The notes beneath the pieces are model-generated. The model was given only the letters and a program-made list of their open reading frames with translations. It had not been told where the DNA came from and made no database searches. A program made the position numbers and the translations under genes. 17,228 bases of DNA from Deltaproteobacteria bacterium (GTDB taxonomy: Bacteria > Myxococcota_A > SURF-8): NCBI GenBank assembly GCA_029570245.1, contig JAKQSH010000228.1, positions 1 to 17,228 on the forward strand, written 5' to 3'. Each line of letters starts with the position of its first letter. Position 1 is the stretch's first letter. Below, piece after piece: positions 1 to 7,443 of the stretch.

Positions 1-533
1 CAATTCTGAAAATAAAAAAACAAGTCGTTTATGTGATCGTTGTTTTAATGCTGATTGTCCCGGCTGCTCTGATTTTTCTAAACGATACTGCATCCGACCG
101 GCTTCTGCATCCGATAAACAGCGACAATGCCAGGATAAAAATCATGCAGATCGCCGCTGTAGTGCAGTCCGAAAGGCCGCTTTCCGGCTGGGGCGTCGGT
201 CACTTTTACCTTGTAGCCGACAATTATTTCGACGCCATGCAGCCAGATGTTTACGTCCGTTCAGGCACACATAACGATTTTATGCAGATGCTGTTCGATG
301 GTGGAATTCCTCTGGCTTTCTCATTCATGCTTCTTATTGCCGCCATTTTCAATCATGCAATAAAACTGGCTTTTATAGAACAGGAACCGCTTGCCGCAGG
401 AATACTCGCCGCCATGCTGATTTTTACAATTTACGGCCTGTTCCACAACCCCATGGCCGACGGCGAACTTTCGCTGACTTTCTGGTCGCTGGCCGGGTTG
501 CTTTCGGGACTCAAAAAGCAAGTAAGCTGTTGA
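1..533 (+). CDS. O-antigen ligase/polymerase-like membrane protein, C-terminal part
   Basis: This is the end of a polytopic membrane protein whose reading frame is open to the left edge, so its start lies outside the window. The visible 176 residues begin with a hydrophobic helix. They continue with an R-x(6)-A-x(4)-ERPLSGWGVGHF stretch and a THND motif (histidine codon near 270), and end in two more hydrophobic helices. That layout matches the Wzy_C/WaaL/RfaL family: a periplasmic loop with a 'P-L-x-G-x-G' turn and a conserved His-Asn, flanked by membrane segments. Such enzymes join or polymerise lipid-linked glycans at the periplasmic face of the inner membrane. I cannot tell ligase from polymerase from this fragment. 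An internal GTG at 33 could be mistaken for a start, but the upstream codons continue the helix. The next gene follows after 52 bases and is functionally unrelated. Confidence 0.72.
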   Translation, partial: ILKIKKQVVYVIVVLMLIVPAALIFLNDTASDRLLHPINSDNARIKIMQIAAVVQSERPLSGWGVGHFYLVADNYFDAMQPDVYVRSGTHNDFMQMLFDGGIPLAFSFMLLIAAIFNHAIKLAFIEQEPLAAGILAAMLIFTIYGLFHNPMADGELSLTFWSLAGLLSGLKKQVSC

Positions 534-585
534 CTGTCCGGCACTTATAAGGTAAAACCGCCTTGCATTTACGCGGAGGAAAGCT

Positions 586-1563
586 TTGGCGGAAAAAAAT
601 ACGAGTAAATCGTTGAAGAAAAAAAAACGAGATGCCGATGAGCAGAATGCTTTAGGCCCGGACAATTACGATGTCGGAGCCATTCCGCCTGAACTGCGCG
701 ACCCGGCTGACGATTTTCTGCTGAGAATCGAATCCTTCGAAGGCCCTCTTGATCTGTTGCTGCACCTTATCCGCGAGCAGAAACTCGATATCTTCAATAT
801 TCCAATAGTACAGATAACAGAAAGCTATCTGGCATACCTTGACATGATGCAGGTAAAGAGCATTGATATCGCAGGCGAATACCTGCTGATGGCCGCCACG
901 CTGATTCACATAAAAAGCCGTATGCTGCTGCCTGACCCGGAACCGGAAGAAAACGAGGAAGGCGAGCAGATAGACCCGCGCGAAGAGCTTGTTCAGCGCT
1001 TGCTGGTTTATCAGAAATTCAAAGATGCAGCCGAGCAGCTTTCCGAACGCCCCATGATGTACCGCGACTTTTTCCCTCGCCAGGTCGAACCCAGGCGCAG
1101 CTGCTCAGGCGATTCAGAACTGGATATGGACGAATCTTCGCTGCTGACGCTCACCGAAATGTTCCACGATCTTCTGGAACATTTAAGCAAGGTTCAACCC
1201 TACGAAATAAAAATGGAAGAGTTCTCACTAGAGAACAAAGTCATAGAAGTTCAGAAAATTCTTTCAGGCAAAAAGCGCTACCCTTTCAAAGAACTGGTTG
1301 GCCATAATCCCAGTCGATTCGAGCTCGTGGCAACTTTTCTTTCGGTGCTGGAACTGGCCAGAATGAAGGTGCTGCGCATTTTCCAGGCCGGCGGCGGCGG
1401 AGAAATATACATGGATTATCGCGACGATGCTCCCAGCGTCGAAGACATCACAATCAGGCTGCGCGGCGCGGCTCAGTCGCAACAGGCCAGCATGGCCGGT
1501 GAAAATCATACTGCTGAAACAGCAGCCGGAACAGAAAACAGCGGCAACGGCGAGGTCGCATAA
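586..1563 (+). CDS. scpA: Segregation and condensation protein A
   Basis: This is ScpA, the kleisin subunit that bridges the SMC dimer and binds ScpB in the bacterial condensin complex on the nucleoid. The family signature FEGPLDLLLHLI is at residues 51-62, followed by the helix LDIFNIPIVQITESYL at 68-82. A winged-helix kleisin C-terminus (YPFKELV...FLSVLELARMKVL) covers about 232-263. The start is TTG at 586, chosen for the GGAGGA at 575-580, five bases upstream, and because no ATG or GTG fits between it and the conserved core. At 325 residues it exceeds the usual 230-270. The extra length is a basic, lysine-rich N-terminus (residues 1-45, with a KKKKR run) and a low-complexity tail after 295. 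Its stop abuts the ATG of scpB directly, so the two are probably translationally coupled. Confidence 0.95.
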   Translation: MAEKNTSKSLKKKKRDADEQNALGPDNYDVGAIPPELRDPADDFLLRIESFEGPLDLLLHLIREQKLDIFNIPIVQITESYLAYLDMMQVKSIDIAGEYLLMAATLIHIKSRMLLPDPEPEENEEGEQIDPREELVQRLLVYQKFKDAAEQLSERPMMYRDFFPRQVEPRRSCSGDSELDMDESSLLTLTEMFHDLLEHLSKVQPYEIKMEEFSLENKVIEVQKILSGKKRYPFKELVGHNPSRFELVATFLSVLELARMKVLRIFQAGGGGEIYMDYRDDAPSVEDITIRLRGAAQSQQASMAGENHTAETAAGTENSGNGEVA

Positions 1564-2721
1564 ATGGAAAACGAAAAGAAAGAGCGGCTTGAAGAAAACG
1601 GAAATTCAAAGGTGGAATCGGCAGAAGTTGAGTCCATGGATATGTTCGAGTCCGTGATCGAAAATCCGGCCACTGTAGCCGAAAGCGAAAGTTCCGGTAA
1701 GCATATTGCAGAAGAATCCATCGACGATCTTCCAGACGAAGAACCGGAAGATTCCGAAGATGGCGCACAGAGCGAAACTGTTCCGGCCATCGACTTCAGC
1801 ACAATTCCCCCGGACAAACTGGCCAACATTCTGGAATCACTCATTTTCGTTTCAGCGAAACCTGTTCCGCTCTCGGCCTTCGAAGACACATTCGGCAACC
1901 TGAGCCGCAACGAAATAAAAAATGCGCTGAAAGCGTTGGCAGAAAAACTTGAAAGCGAAGAGCGCGGCATAAGACTGCTCGAAAGCGGCGAAGGCTACAT
2001 GTTTATTACAGCACCGTGTTACAGCCCATTCGTGCAACAGTATCTTAAATCCAAACCCCGTAAACTGTCGCGCGCGGCGATGGAAACACTGGCGGTAATA
2101 GCTTATCAGCAGCCCTGCATCCGCGCCGAGATCGAACATATACGCGGTGTGGATTCCGGCGGCGTTCTGAAAAGCCTTCTTGATAAAAAACTCATAAAAG
2201 TAATCGGACGCCGCGAAGACGTTGGTCGCCCGCTGGAATACGGGACAAGCAAACAGTTCCTGTCCTATTTCGGCCTGAGTTCGCTGAAAGACATGCCGAC
2301 GCTGCGCGAGTTTGAAGAGCTGGTGGCCGAAGAACAGGCCCGCCAGGAATCTGAACTGCCTGCCGAGTCAGACGAGGCCAAAGACAGACTGTGGGACGAA
2401 GCCCTTGACCAGTCCTATCTCGAAGAAGCCGACGCCGAGCTTGAAAAGGTTGCCGACGAGCTTCTGGCGATGGTTGAGACGGCAAAAGAAGTGGAAGAGG
2501 AAGTATTGAACCGGGTGCCCGACTCCGAAGAGGACATCCCCGAAAACGAACAACCGATCTTTGACCTGAAACGCAGCGAAAACAACGCTGTCGTGCTGGC
2601 GGTCCCCAACGAACCCGCAACAGATGACGACATGGCGGACGATGAGGAAGATGAGGACGACGACGACGAATTCGACGATGACGAGGATGAAGAGACGGAA
2701 GAGGAAGAAAGCGAAGAATAA
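1564..2721 (+). CDS. scpB: Segregation and condensation protein B with long acidic extensions
   Basis: This is ScpB, the winged-helix dimer that binds ScpA and stabilises SMC-ScpAB. The core runs from about residue 84 to 250: KLANILESLIFVSAKPV at 85-101, the second winged helix LSRAAMETLAVIAYQQP at 168-184, then RGVDSGGVLKSLLDKKLI and GRREDVGRPLEYGTS. At 385 residues it is about twice the common 170-200. Residues 1-80 are Glu/Ser/Asp-rich. Residues 250-315 form a charged, probably helical stretch. The last 32 residues are almost entirely Asp and Glu. The base composition of the extensions looks like that of the core, so they read as genuine coding sequence rather than a frameshifted neighbour. 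The ATG follows the scpA stop with no gap, and the stop overlaps the rluB start by one base (TAATG). Confidence 0.95.
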   Translation: MENEKKERLEENGNSKVESAEVESMDMFESVIENPATVAESESSGKHIAEESIDDLPDEEPEDSEDGAQSETVPAIDFSTIPPDKLANILESLIFVSAKPVPLSAFEDTFGNLSRNEIKNALKALAEKLESEERGIRLLESGEGYMFITAPCYSPFVQQYLKSKPRKLSRAAMETLAVIAYQQPCIRAEIEHIRGVDSGGVLKSLLDKKLIKVIGRREDVGRPLEYGTSKQFLSYFGLSSLKDMPTLREFEELVAEEQARQESELPAESDEAKDRLWDEALDQSYLEEADAELEKVADELLAMVETAKEVEEEVLNRVPDSEEDIPENEQPIFDLKRSENNAVVLAVPNEPATDDDMADDEEDEDDDDEFDDDEDEETEEEESEE

Positions 2722-3512
2722 TGCAACAGCGCCTTCAGAAAATTATCGCGGAAGCCGGAGTCTGCTCGCGCCGACAGGCCGAAGAACTCATAGCAGACGG
2801 AAAAGTGATGGTCAACGGGCATGTGGTGACTGAACTCGGCACAAAAGCCGACCCGGAGTTTGACCGCATCATGGTCAACAACAAGCCCATTGAAACCGTG
2901 CCCAAAGTCTATTTCATCATGTACAAACCGCGCGGAGTAATAACTTCCGCCTCGGACGAACTCGGACGCCAGACCGTTTTCGATATTCTTCCGGCTCACA
3001 TCAAATATCGTCTGGTCAGCGCCGGACGACTGGACTTCGACAGCGAAGGCGCACTTCTGCTTACCAACGACGGCGATCTTGCCAACCGCCTGATTCACCC
3101 TTCCCGGCACGTAGTCAAAGAATACGAAGTCAAGGTGAAGGGTGTTCTTGACGAAGCTCAGATTAAACGTCTCGAAGACGGCGTCATGCTGGACGGCAGC
3201 ATAACAAAATCAATCAAAATCGTTCCCATCACCAAAACCGAAAAGAATGCCTGGTACACTTTTTATCTGCGCGAAGGCCGCAACCGTCAGATACGCCGCA
3301 TGCTCGAAGCCATCGGCTGCCTGTGCCTGAAAATCAAGCGCGTCCGCTTTGCAGGGATTTCCATTGAAGGCATGGAGCCCGGAGAAATCAGAGAATTGGA
3401 TAAAAAAGAAATACGCGAATTGAAGGAAAAAGCCGGGCTGGGAATCTCAAGGCTTGAGAAATCGAGAAAAAAGCCTGCAAAAGCCACCGTTAAAAATTCA
3501 GAAAAATATTGA
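2721..3512 (+). CDS. rluB: 23S rRNA pseudouridine synthase, RsuA/RluB type
   Basis: This enzyme isomerises a specific uridine to pseudouridine in ribosomal RNA, most likely in 23S rRNA. An S4 RNA-binding domain covers residues 2-48 (RLQKIIAEAGVCSRRQAEELI). The catalytic domain follows, with the GRLDFDSEG motif at 102-110 whose Asp105 is the expected nucleophile, then LLLTNDGDLANRLIHP. The conserved GRNRQIRRM is at 186-194. At 263 residues it has the usual family length, with a basic C-terminus (last 25 residues) suited to RNA contact. The ATG overlaps the scpB stop by one base, and scpA-scpB-rluB is a common gene order in several phyla. The RluB assignment over RsuA, RluE or RluF rests on this context and is less certain than the family. 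Confidence 0.9.
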   Translation: MQQRLQKIIAEAGVCSRRQAEELIADGKVMVNGHVVTELGTKADPEFDRIMVNNKPIETVPKVYFIMYKPRGVITSASDELGRQTVFDILPAHIKYRLVSAGRLDFDSEGALLLTNDGDLANRLIHPSRHVVKEYEVKVKGVLDEAQIKRLEDGVMLDGSITKSIKIVPITKTEKNAWYTFYLREGRNRQIRRMLEAIGCLCLKIKRVRFAGISIEGMEPGEIRELDKKEIRELKEKAGLGISRLEKSRKKPAKATVKNSEKY

Positions 3513-3520
3513 AAATATTT
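3504..3520. repeat. AT-only perfect inverted repeat at the rluB stop codon
   Basis: AAATATT at 3504-3510 and AATATTT at 3514-3520 are perfect complements separated by GAA. The repeat spans the rluB stop and overlaps the -35 candidate of the next gene. It is too A/T-rich to be a convincing terminator and lacks a T tract. It could be an operator-like site or chance in AT-rich DNA. Confidence 0.35.
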
Positions 3521-3538
3521 CGAAAATGTATTTATAGT
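3509..3538 (+). promoter_or_regulatory. Candidate sigma70-type promoter for the GAF-GGDEF gene
   Basis: TTGAAA at 3509-3514 and TATAGT at 3533-3538 are separated by 18 bases, and each matches 5 of 6 consensus positions. They lie in the AT-rich 65-base gap between rluB and the cyclase gene, the only clear break in this stretch of the + strand. Predicted transcription starts near 3545, leaving a leader of about 33 bases. Confidence 0.5.
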
Positions 3539-3577
3539 ATCATTATCAATAATTAAGAATATATTAAAATTAGCGAG

Positions 3578-4678
3578 ATGGCCGAAAATACTATGAATGA
3601 TAATAGTGTAAATACCGCAACCGAAGCCAGAGCCCTGCCTGACGATCTGGTGGTTCTTAACCATATTAACCAGCTCGCCAGAGGCTTCAATTCCACGCTT
3701 GAATTGAAAGAGATAATCAACTACGCCATTCAGGCTCTGCCTCAGATGCTCAGCGCCGGAAAATGCTCCATCTTCCTTTACGAGCAGGAAACCGAAGAGA
3801 TGGTGATGGTTGCCCACAATCATAAAGAAGCGTTCTACGGAAATCAGGATTGTGAACTGCGCATTTCAATAAACGAAGATCAGATGCTTACCCGCGTCAT
3901 CCGCGAAGGGCGCAGCCTGCTCATAAAAGATATCGAAAAAGAACTGGGCGTAAAAAACCGTTCCAAGTACGCATCAAAATCTTCCATGATCACCATGCTC
4001 AAACTGCGCGACCAGTTTCTTGGCGTAATAAACGTGAACGATCCCATCGGCAGAGAGTGCTTCGACGACAAAGACTTCACGGTCCTGCTCAACATCAACG
4101 AGCACCTGGCAACGGCGATTTCGAATGCACGACTCTTCGCACATACAAAAATGCTGGCAATGACCGACGGACTTACCGGACTTTACGTGCACAGATACTT
4201 TCAGGAAGTGCTCGAAAAAGAGGTTATCCGAGCCGAACGTTACCAGCAGCCGCTGACTCTGCTTATGATCGACATCGACCATTTCAAGCGGGTCAACGAC
4301 ACCTACGGGCATCAGACCGGCGACGCAGTGCTTAAGGGGATATCCAAAATACTGAAGCAGCACCTGCGTCGTTCGGACTACGCCTGCCGTTACGGCGGGG
4401 AAGAAATGGCGCTGGTTCTCACTCAAACCTCAATGGACGGCGCGAACAACACCGCCGAGCGCATCCGGGATAAAATACAGAAGGAAACTTTCGTTTACGA
4501 CGAAAAAGAAATTCACGTTACGGTTAGCATCGGCGTATCTGAATTCGCCGTAGGAATGAACCGTCCTCAGCTCATAGAACTGGCAGATAAATCACTGTAC
4601 GAGGCCAAACACAGCGGCAGAAACCGCGTCTGCTGCATGCAGGCGGCCTCTCAAACTTGCGAAAAGGTTGAGCCGTGA
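3578..4678 (+). CDS. GAF-GGDEF diguanylate cyclase
   Basis: This is a predicted cytoplasmic diguanylate cyclase making cyclic di-GMP from two GTP. An N-terminal GAF-type sensor domain covers about residues 24-186. It is followed by the GGDEF domain: TDGLTGLYVHRYF at 196-208, metal-binding IDIDHFKRVND at 231-241, and signature GGEEM at 273-277, a variant of GGEEF that keeps the catalytic acidic residue. An inhibitory I-site RxxD (RRSD) is at 264-267, five residues before the signature, so product feedback is likely. No membrane segment or receiver domain is seen; the GAF ligand is unknown. The first ATG is at 3578, and an in-frame ATG at 3593 is equally possible because neither has a strong ribosome site. 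Its stop overlaps the GTG start of the next gene by 4 bases. Confidence 0.92.
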   Translation: MAENTMNDNSVNTATEARALPDDLVVLNHINQLARGFNSTLELKEIINYAIQALPQMLSAGKCSIFLYEQETEEMVMVAHNHKEAFYGNQDCELRISINEDQMLTRVIREGRSLLIKDIEKELGVKNRSKYASKSSMITMLKLRDQFLGVINVNDPIGRECFDDKDFTVLLNINEHLATAISNARLFAHTKMLAMTDGLTGLYVHRYFQEVLEKEVIRAERYQQPLTLLMIDIDHFKRVNDTYGHQTGDAVLKGISKILKQHLRRSDYACRYGGEEMALVLTQTSMDGANNTAERIRDKIQKETFVYDEKEIHVTVSIGVSEFAVGMNRPQLIELADKSLYEAKHSGRNRVCCMQAASQTCEKVEP

Positions 4679-5622
4679 TAATAAAGTGTCCCCAATGCGA
4701 CACAAAGTTCAAGTTCGATGACGCCCGCCTGGCAGGCGGAGCGGTAAAAGTGAGATGTAAAAACTGCTCAAGCGTATTTGCAGTCAAACCCAGAGAAACT
4801 GAAACTCAAGCTCCTGAAGTTCAAGCCCGGTCGGCCATTCAACCGGAGCAACCGAAAATTCAGCAAGGAAAATCCCAGCCTCGGATTCCGCAAACGACGA
4901 AAGAAAACAACGAGCCGTCGCACCAGGAGTCGAATTCTGGCAATATCGAACTGAGCTTCGACGAAGCCGTAAATCTGGCGACAGAAGGATTACTTGATGC
5001 ACCTTTCGAGTCGGAATTCAGCCTCAGAAAAAAACGCGAAAGCGGAGGCTACAAGACTCAAAGCGCTCAGGACGGCGTTTTTAACGAAAGCGGCCTTAAG
5101 CCGGGCAAGGAATCAACCTTCAAGTTCGGCAGCAGCAAAGTCGTAAATGCCATCGAAGGCTCATCCGATACAATGGCGCTGGCGGCGGAAGCAGCCATAA
5201 CCGCGCCGCGCCCTCAGGAAAAATCCCAGACCGCCATCAACGAGGAGCTTTACCTCGACGATATCAAAAAAACGCACGAACTGCCGCCACAGCTTTATAA
5301 ACTGCGTGAAATCGACTTCGATGAAGGCGACTCCGAAATAGAGCTGGCTTCCGACCCCAGAAAAGCCGCGGCGGCATATGCAGCCGCTGTTTCTCAGGAA
5401 GAAAACAAAAACTCCACAACGCAGCTCCAGATTCGCGAACTCAAAGGCATCAGGCAGGAGAATGCGCCAAAAATCGTCAGTTATCCGAGAGTCTTTACCC
5501 GGACGGTAAAAGGCGTTATTATTTTCATGGCTCTTTTAACATTGCTGTTGACAGTTCTGGTGGCGCTTGAGGGCGACCAATTCAATATAGTGCAGAGCCT
5601 GAGCTTCTGGAACGAATACTGA
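4675..5622 (+). CDS. MJ0042-type zinc ribbon protein with a C-terminal membrane anchor
   Basis: The first 38 residues form a zinc ribbon of the MJ0042/zinc_ribbon_5 type: CPQC at 5-8 and CKNC at 28-31, with FKFDDARL and KVRCKNCSSVFAV around them. Residues 40-270 are polar and low in complexity (Gln, Glu, Ser, Ala) with no domain I recognise, probably a disordered linker. A single hydrophobic helix lies at about 279-299, followed by a 16-residue tail, so the ribbon is expected to stay in the cytoplasm. The start is GTG at 4675, overlapping the cyclase stop as GTGA; an AAAAGG stands about 8 bases upstream. The overlap suggests co-translation with the cyclase and perhaps a shared function. The role is unknown; in other bacteria such ribbons head proteins of motility, envelope and regulatory systems. 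Confidence 0.8.
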   Translation: MIIKCPQCDTKFKFDDARLAGGAVKVRCKNCSSVFAVKPRETETQAPEVQARSAIQPEQPKIQQGKSQPRIPQTTKENNEPSHQESNSGNIELSFDEAVNLATEGLLDAPFESEFSLRKKRESGGYKTQSAQDGVFNESGLKPGKESTFKFGSSKVVNAIEGSSDTMALAAEAAITAPRPQEKSQTAINEELYLDDIKKTHELPPQLYKLREIDFDEGDSEIELASDPRKAAAAYAAAVSQEENKNSTTQLQIRELKGIRQENAPKIVSYPRVFTRTVKGVIIFMALLTLLLTVLVALEGDQFNIVQSLSFWNEY

Positions 5623-5652
5623 TATCCATCTCACATTAAGAACAGAGGAAAC

Positions 5653-7350
5653 ATGCGGACATTCTGCTTTTGTCTGGTTGCGTTTCTGTTGTGCGCAATT
5701 GCGCCGTCTTTGCTGCATGCCGAGAAAGATCAGCGTCAGGCAGTTCTTGACGCCATGCAGGAAGAGCTGAAGCGCTCCATGGACGGTCTTTACATCGAAG
5801 GCTACGAAAAGCCGTATTTCATTTCGTATCAGCTTAAACACACCCGCAGCAGCAGCATCGAAGCCCGTTACGGTTCGATATTCAACAGCGGCGAGCGCAC
5901 CCACGCAGAAATATATGTCGAAGTGCGAGTCGGCAGTTACGAACTGGACAACAGCGGCAAGGAAACCTTCGATTTCTTTTTTTCACAGAGCATTCCGCCC
6001 GATCCAAGCGCACCACTGGACAACGAACTGACGGCACTGAAAACAGCTTTATGGATAAGTACCGACAATTGCTATAAGAAAGCCGTATCCGACTATCTTC
6101 AGCGCAAAGGAAAAAAAATATACGAAGCCGAAGACAAAAAAATCGGCAGTTTCTCCCGCGAAGAAAAGTCGGTTTTCAGCGCTGCGTCAACCGCATTCAA
6201 TTTCGACTCGAAAGAGTGGGAAAGACGGACAAAAGAAATTTCGATGCTGTTCAAAGAACATCCGCATGTGCTTCAGTCGAAGGTTTTAATAAAAGCGGAA
6301 AGCATTACCCGCTATCAGGTAAACAGCGAAGGAACGCGCATTGTTGACGATGACGTGATATTCAACCTTATGATAGAGGGAATAAGCAAAGCCGAAGACG
6401 GCATGCTGCTTGACAATCATCGCACGTATTACGCCGAAGACATGGAACACATGCCTTCGATGCAGACCATAAAGAATGAAACTCTGGAAATGATCGCCGA
6501 GCTGGAGGCGCTGCGAAAGGCTCCGGCGCTTGATCCCTACAACGGACCGGCCATCCTTGACGCACAGGCCGCCGGAGTGCTCTTCCACGAGGCAGTTGGA
6601 CACAGACTTGAAGGCGAACGGCAGGACGACGAAGAAGAAGGACGCACGTTCAAGGGGCAGATCGGACAACCGATATTGCCGGAATTTCTTGATCTGATCG
6701 ACGATCCGACTATGAAAAACTTCGGAGATATCGGTCTTAACGGACATTACAGATACGACGATGAGGGTGTAAAAGCACAGAGAGTAGTGCTGGTAGAGAA
6801 AGGCATTCTTAAGAACTTTCTGATGTCACGCTCTCCAATCGAAGGTGTCGCTCAATCAAACGGCCACGGTCGCGCCTCATCCAATCGCAAACCAGCAGCC
6901 CGTATGGGCAATACAATACTGGTATCTCACAGGACGCTGAAATACGACGATCTGAAAAAACGACTTCTGGAGCTTATAAAAGAACAGAAAAAGCCCTACG
7001 GCCTCATCGTCAGGGACATGGACGGCGGCTCCACAAACACTTCCACATACGGGTATCAGGCCTACAAGGGAATCCCGCGCATCGTCTTCCGTGTTTTCCC
7101 AGACGGACGCGAAGAACTTGTGCGCGGAGTTGAACTTGTCGGAACACCCATCGCATCAATAAATAAGATTCTCGCCACATCCGACACCTCGGATGTTTTC
7201 AACGGCTACTGCGGCGCGGAAAGCGGATACGTGCCGGTCAGCGCCATAGCCCCGGCGATTCTTCTTGAAGAACTGGAACTTCAGCGCAAAAAAGAAGAAA
7301 AAGAGCGTCTGCCCATACTGCCAAGTCCATTCAACGGCGCAGAAAAATAA
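5653..7350 (+). CDS. Exported TldD/PmbA-family metalloprotease
   Basis: This is a TldD-family zinc protease. The HExxxH motif HEAVGH is at residues 312-317 and is followed by LEGERQDDEEEG and FKGQIGQPILPEF. A GYCGAESGYVPVS segment puts Cys520 where E. coli TldD has its third zinc ligand. Unlike cytosolic TldD and TldE, it begins with a signal peptide: Arg3, a hydrophobic core at about 4-20, and LLHA before Glu24 as a likely signal peptidase I site. There is no lipobox. At 565 residues it is longer than TldD (about 480), and the N-terminal 290 residues are divergent. No TldE/PmbA partner lies nearby. ATG 5653 is chosen for AGAGGA at 5644-5649. The substrate is unknown. The gene follows the zinc ribbon gene by 30 bases, so one transcript is possible. 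Confidence 0.88.
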   Translation: MRTFCFCLVAFLLCAIAPSLLHAEKDQRQAVLDAMQEELKRSMDGLYIEGYEKPYFISYQLKHTRSSSIEARYGSIFNSGERTHAEIYVEVRVGSYELDNSGKETFDFFFSQSIPPDPSAPLDNELTALKTALWISTDNCYKKAVSDYLQRKGKKIYEAEDKKIGSFSREEKSVFSAASTAFNFDSKEWERRTKEISMLFKEHPHVLQSKVLIKAESITRYQVNSEGTRIVDDDVIFNLMIEGISKAEDGMLLDNHRTYYAEDMEHMPSMQTIKNETLEMIAELEALRKAPALDPYNGPAILDAQAAGVLFHEAVGHRLEGERQDDEEEGRTFKGQIGQPILPEFLDLIDDPTMKNFGDIGLNGHYRYDDEGVKAQRVVLVEKGILKNFLMSRSPIEGVAQSNGHGRASSNRKPAARMGNTILVSHRTLKYDDLKKRLLELIKEQKKPYGLIVRDMDGGSTNTSTYGYQAYKGIPRIVFRVFPDGREELVRGVELVGTPIASINKILATSDTSDVFNGYCGAESGYVPVSAIAPAILLEELELQRKKEEKERLPILPSPFNGAEK

Positions 7351-7374
7351 CATCTTCTCTGATTACGATTATGC

Positions 7375-7404
7375 TTGACGGAAGTGACACCGCCTGAATA
7401 AACT
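7375..7404 (+). promoter_or_regulatory. Candidate promoter for trmB
   Basis: TTGACG at 7375-7380 and TAAACT at 7399-7404 are 18 bases apart; the matches to consensus are 5 of 6 and 4 of 6. They sit in the 93-base gap before trmB, giving a leader of about 33 bases. The -10 is only moderate, so this is a tentative call. Confidence 0.35.
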
Positions 7405-7408
7405 TCCG
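7379..7408. repeat. Inverted repeat flanking the trmB promoter spacer
   Basis: CGGAAGT at 7379-7385 and ACTTCCG at 7402-7408 are perfect inverted copies with 16 bases between them. The left arm overlaps the end of the -35 candidate and the right arm overlaps the -10 candidate, so this could be an operator. It could also fold as a hairpin at the end of the tldD-like transcript, but no T tract follows. Confidence 0.45.
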
Positions 7409-7443
7409 ACCTGATTTTATGCACAGGCAGGAATATTGCAGTC

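Noticed and set aside
33..35. GTG as the start of the O-antigen ligase-like gene
   Set aside because: The same frame is open to base 1 and the family has many membrane segments upstream; the gene is cut by the window edge.
530..551. TTGACT and TATAAG before scpA as a promoter
   Set aside because: Only 10 bases separate the two hexamers, too few for a sigma70 promoter, and no other -35 fits the TATAAG.
2415..3110. 231-codon Ser-rich open frame on the - strand
   Set aside because: It is the complement of the GAA/GAC-rich acidic tail of scpB and the start of rluB; the Ser runs are a mirror of Asp/Glu codons.
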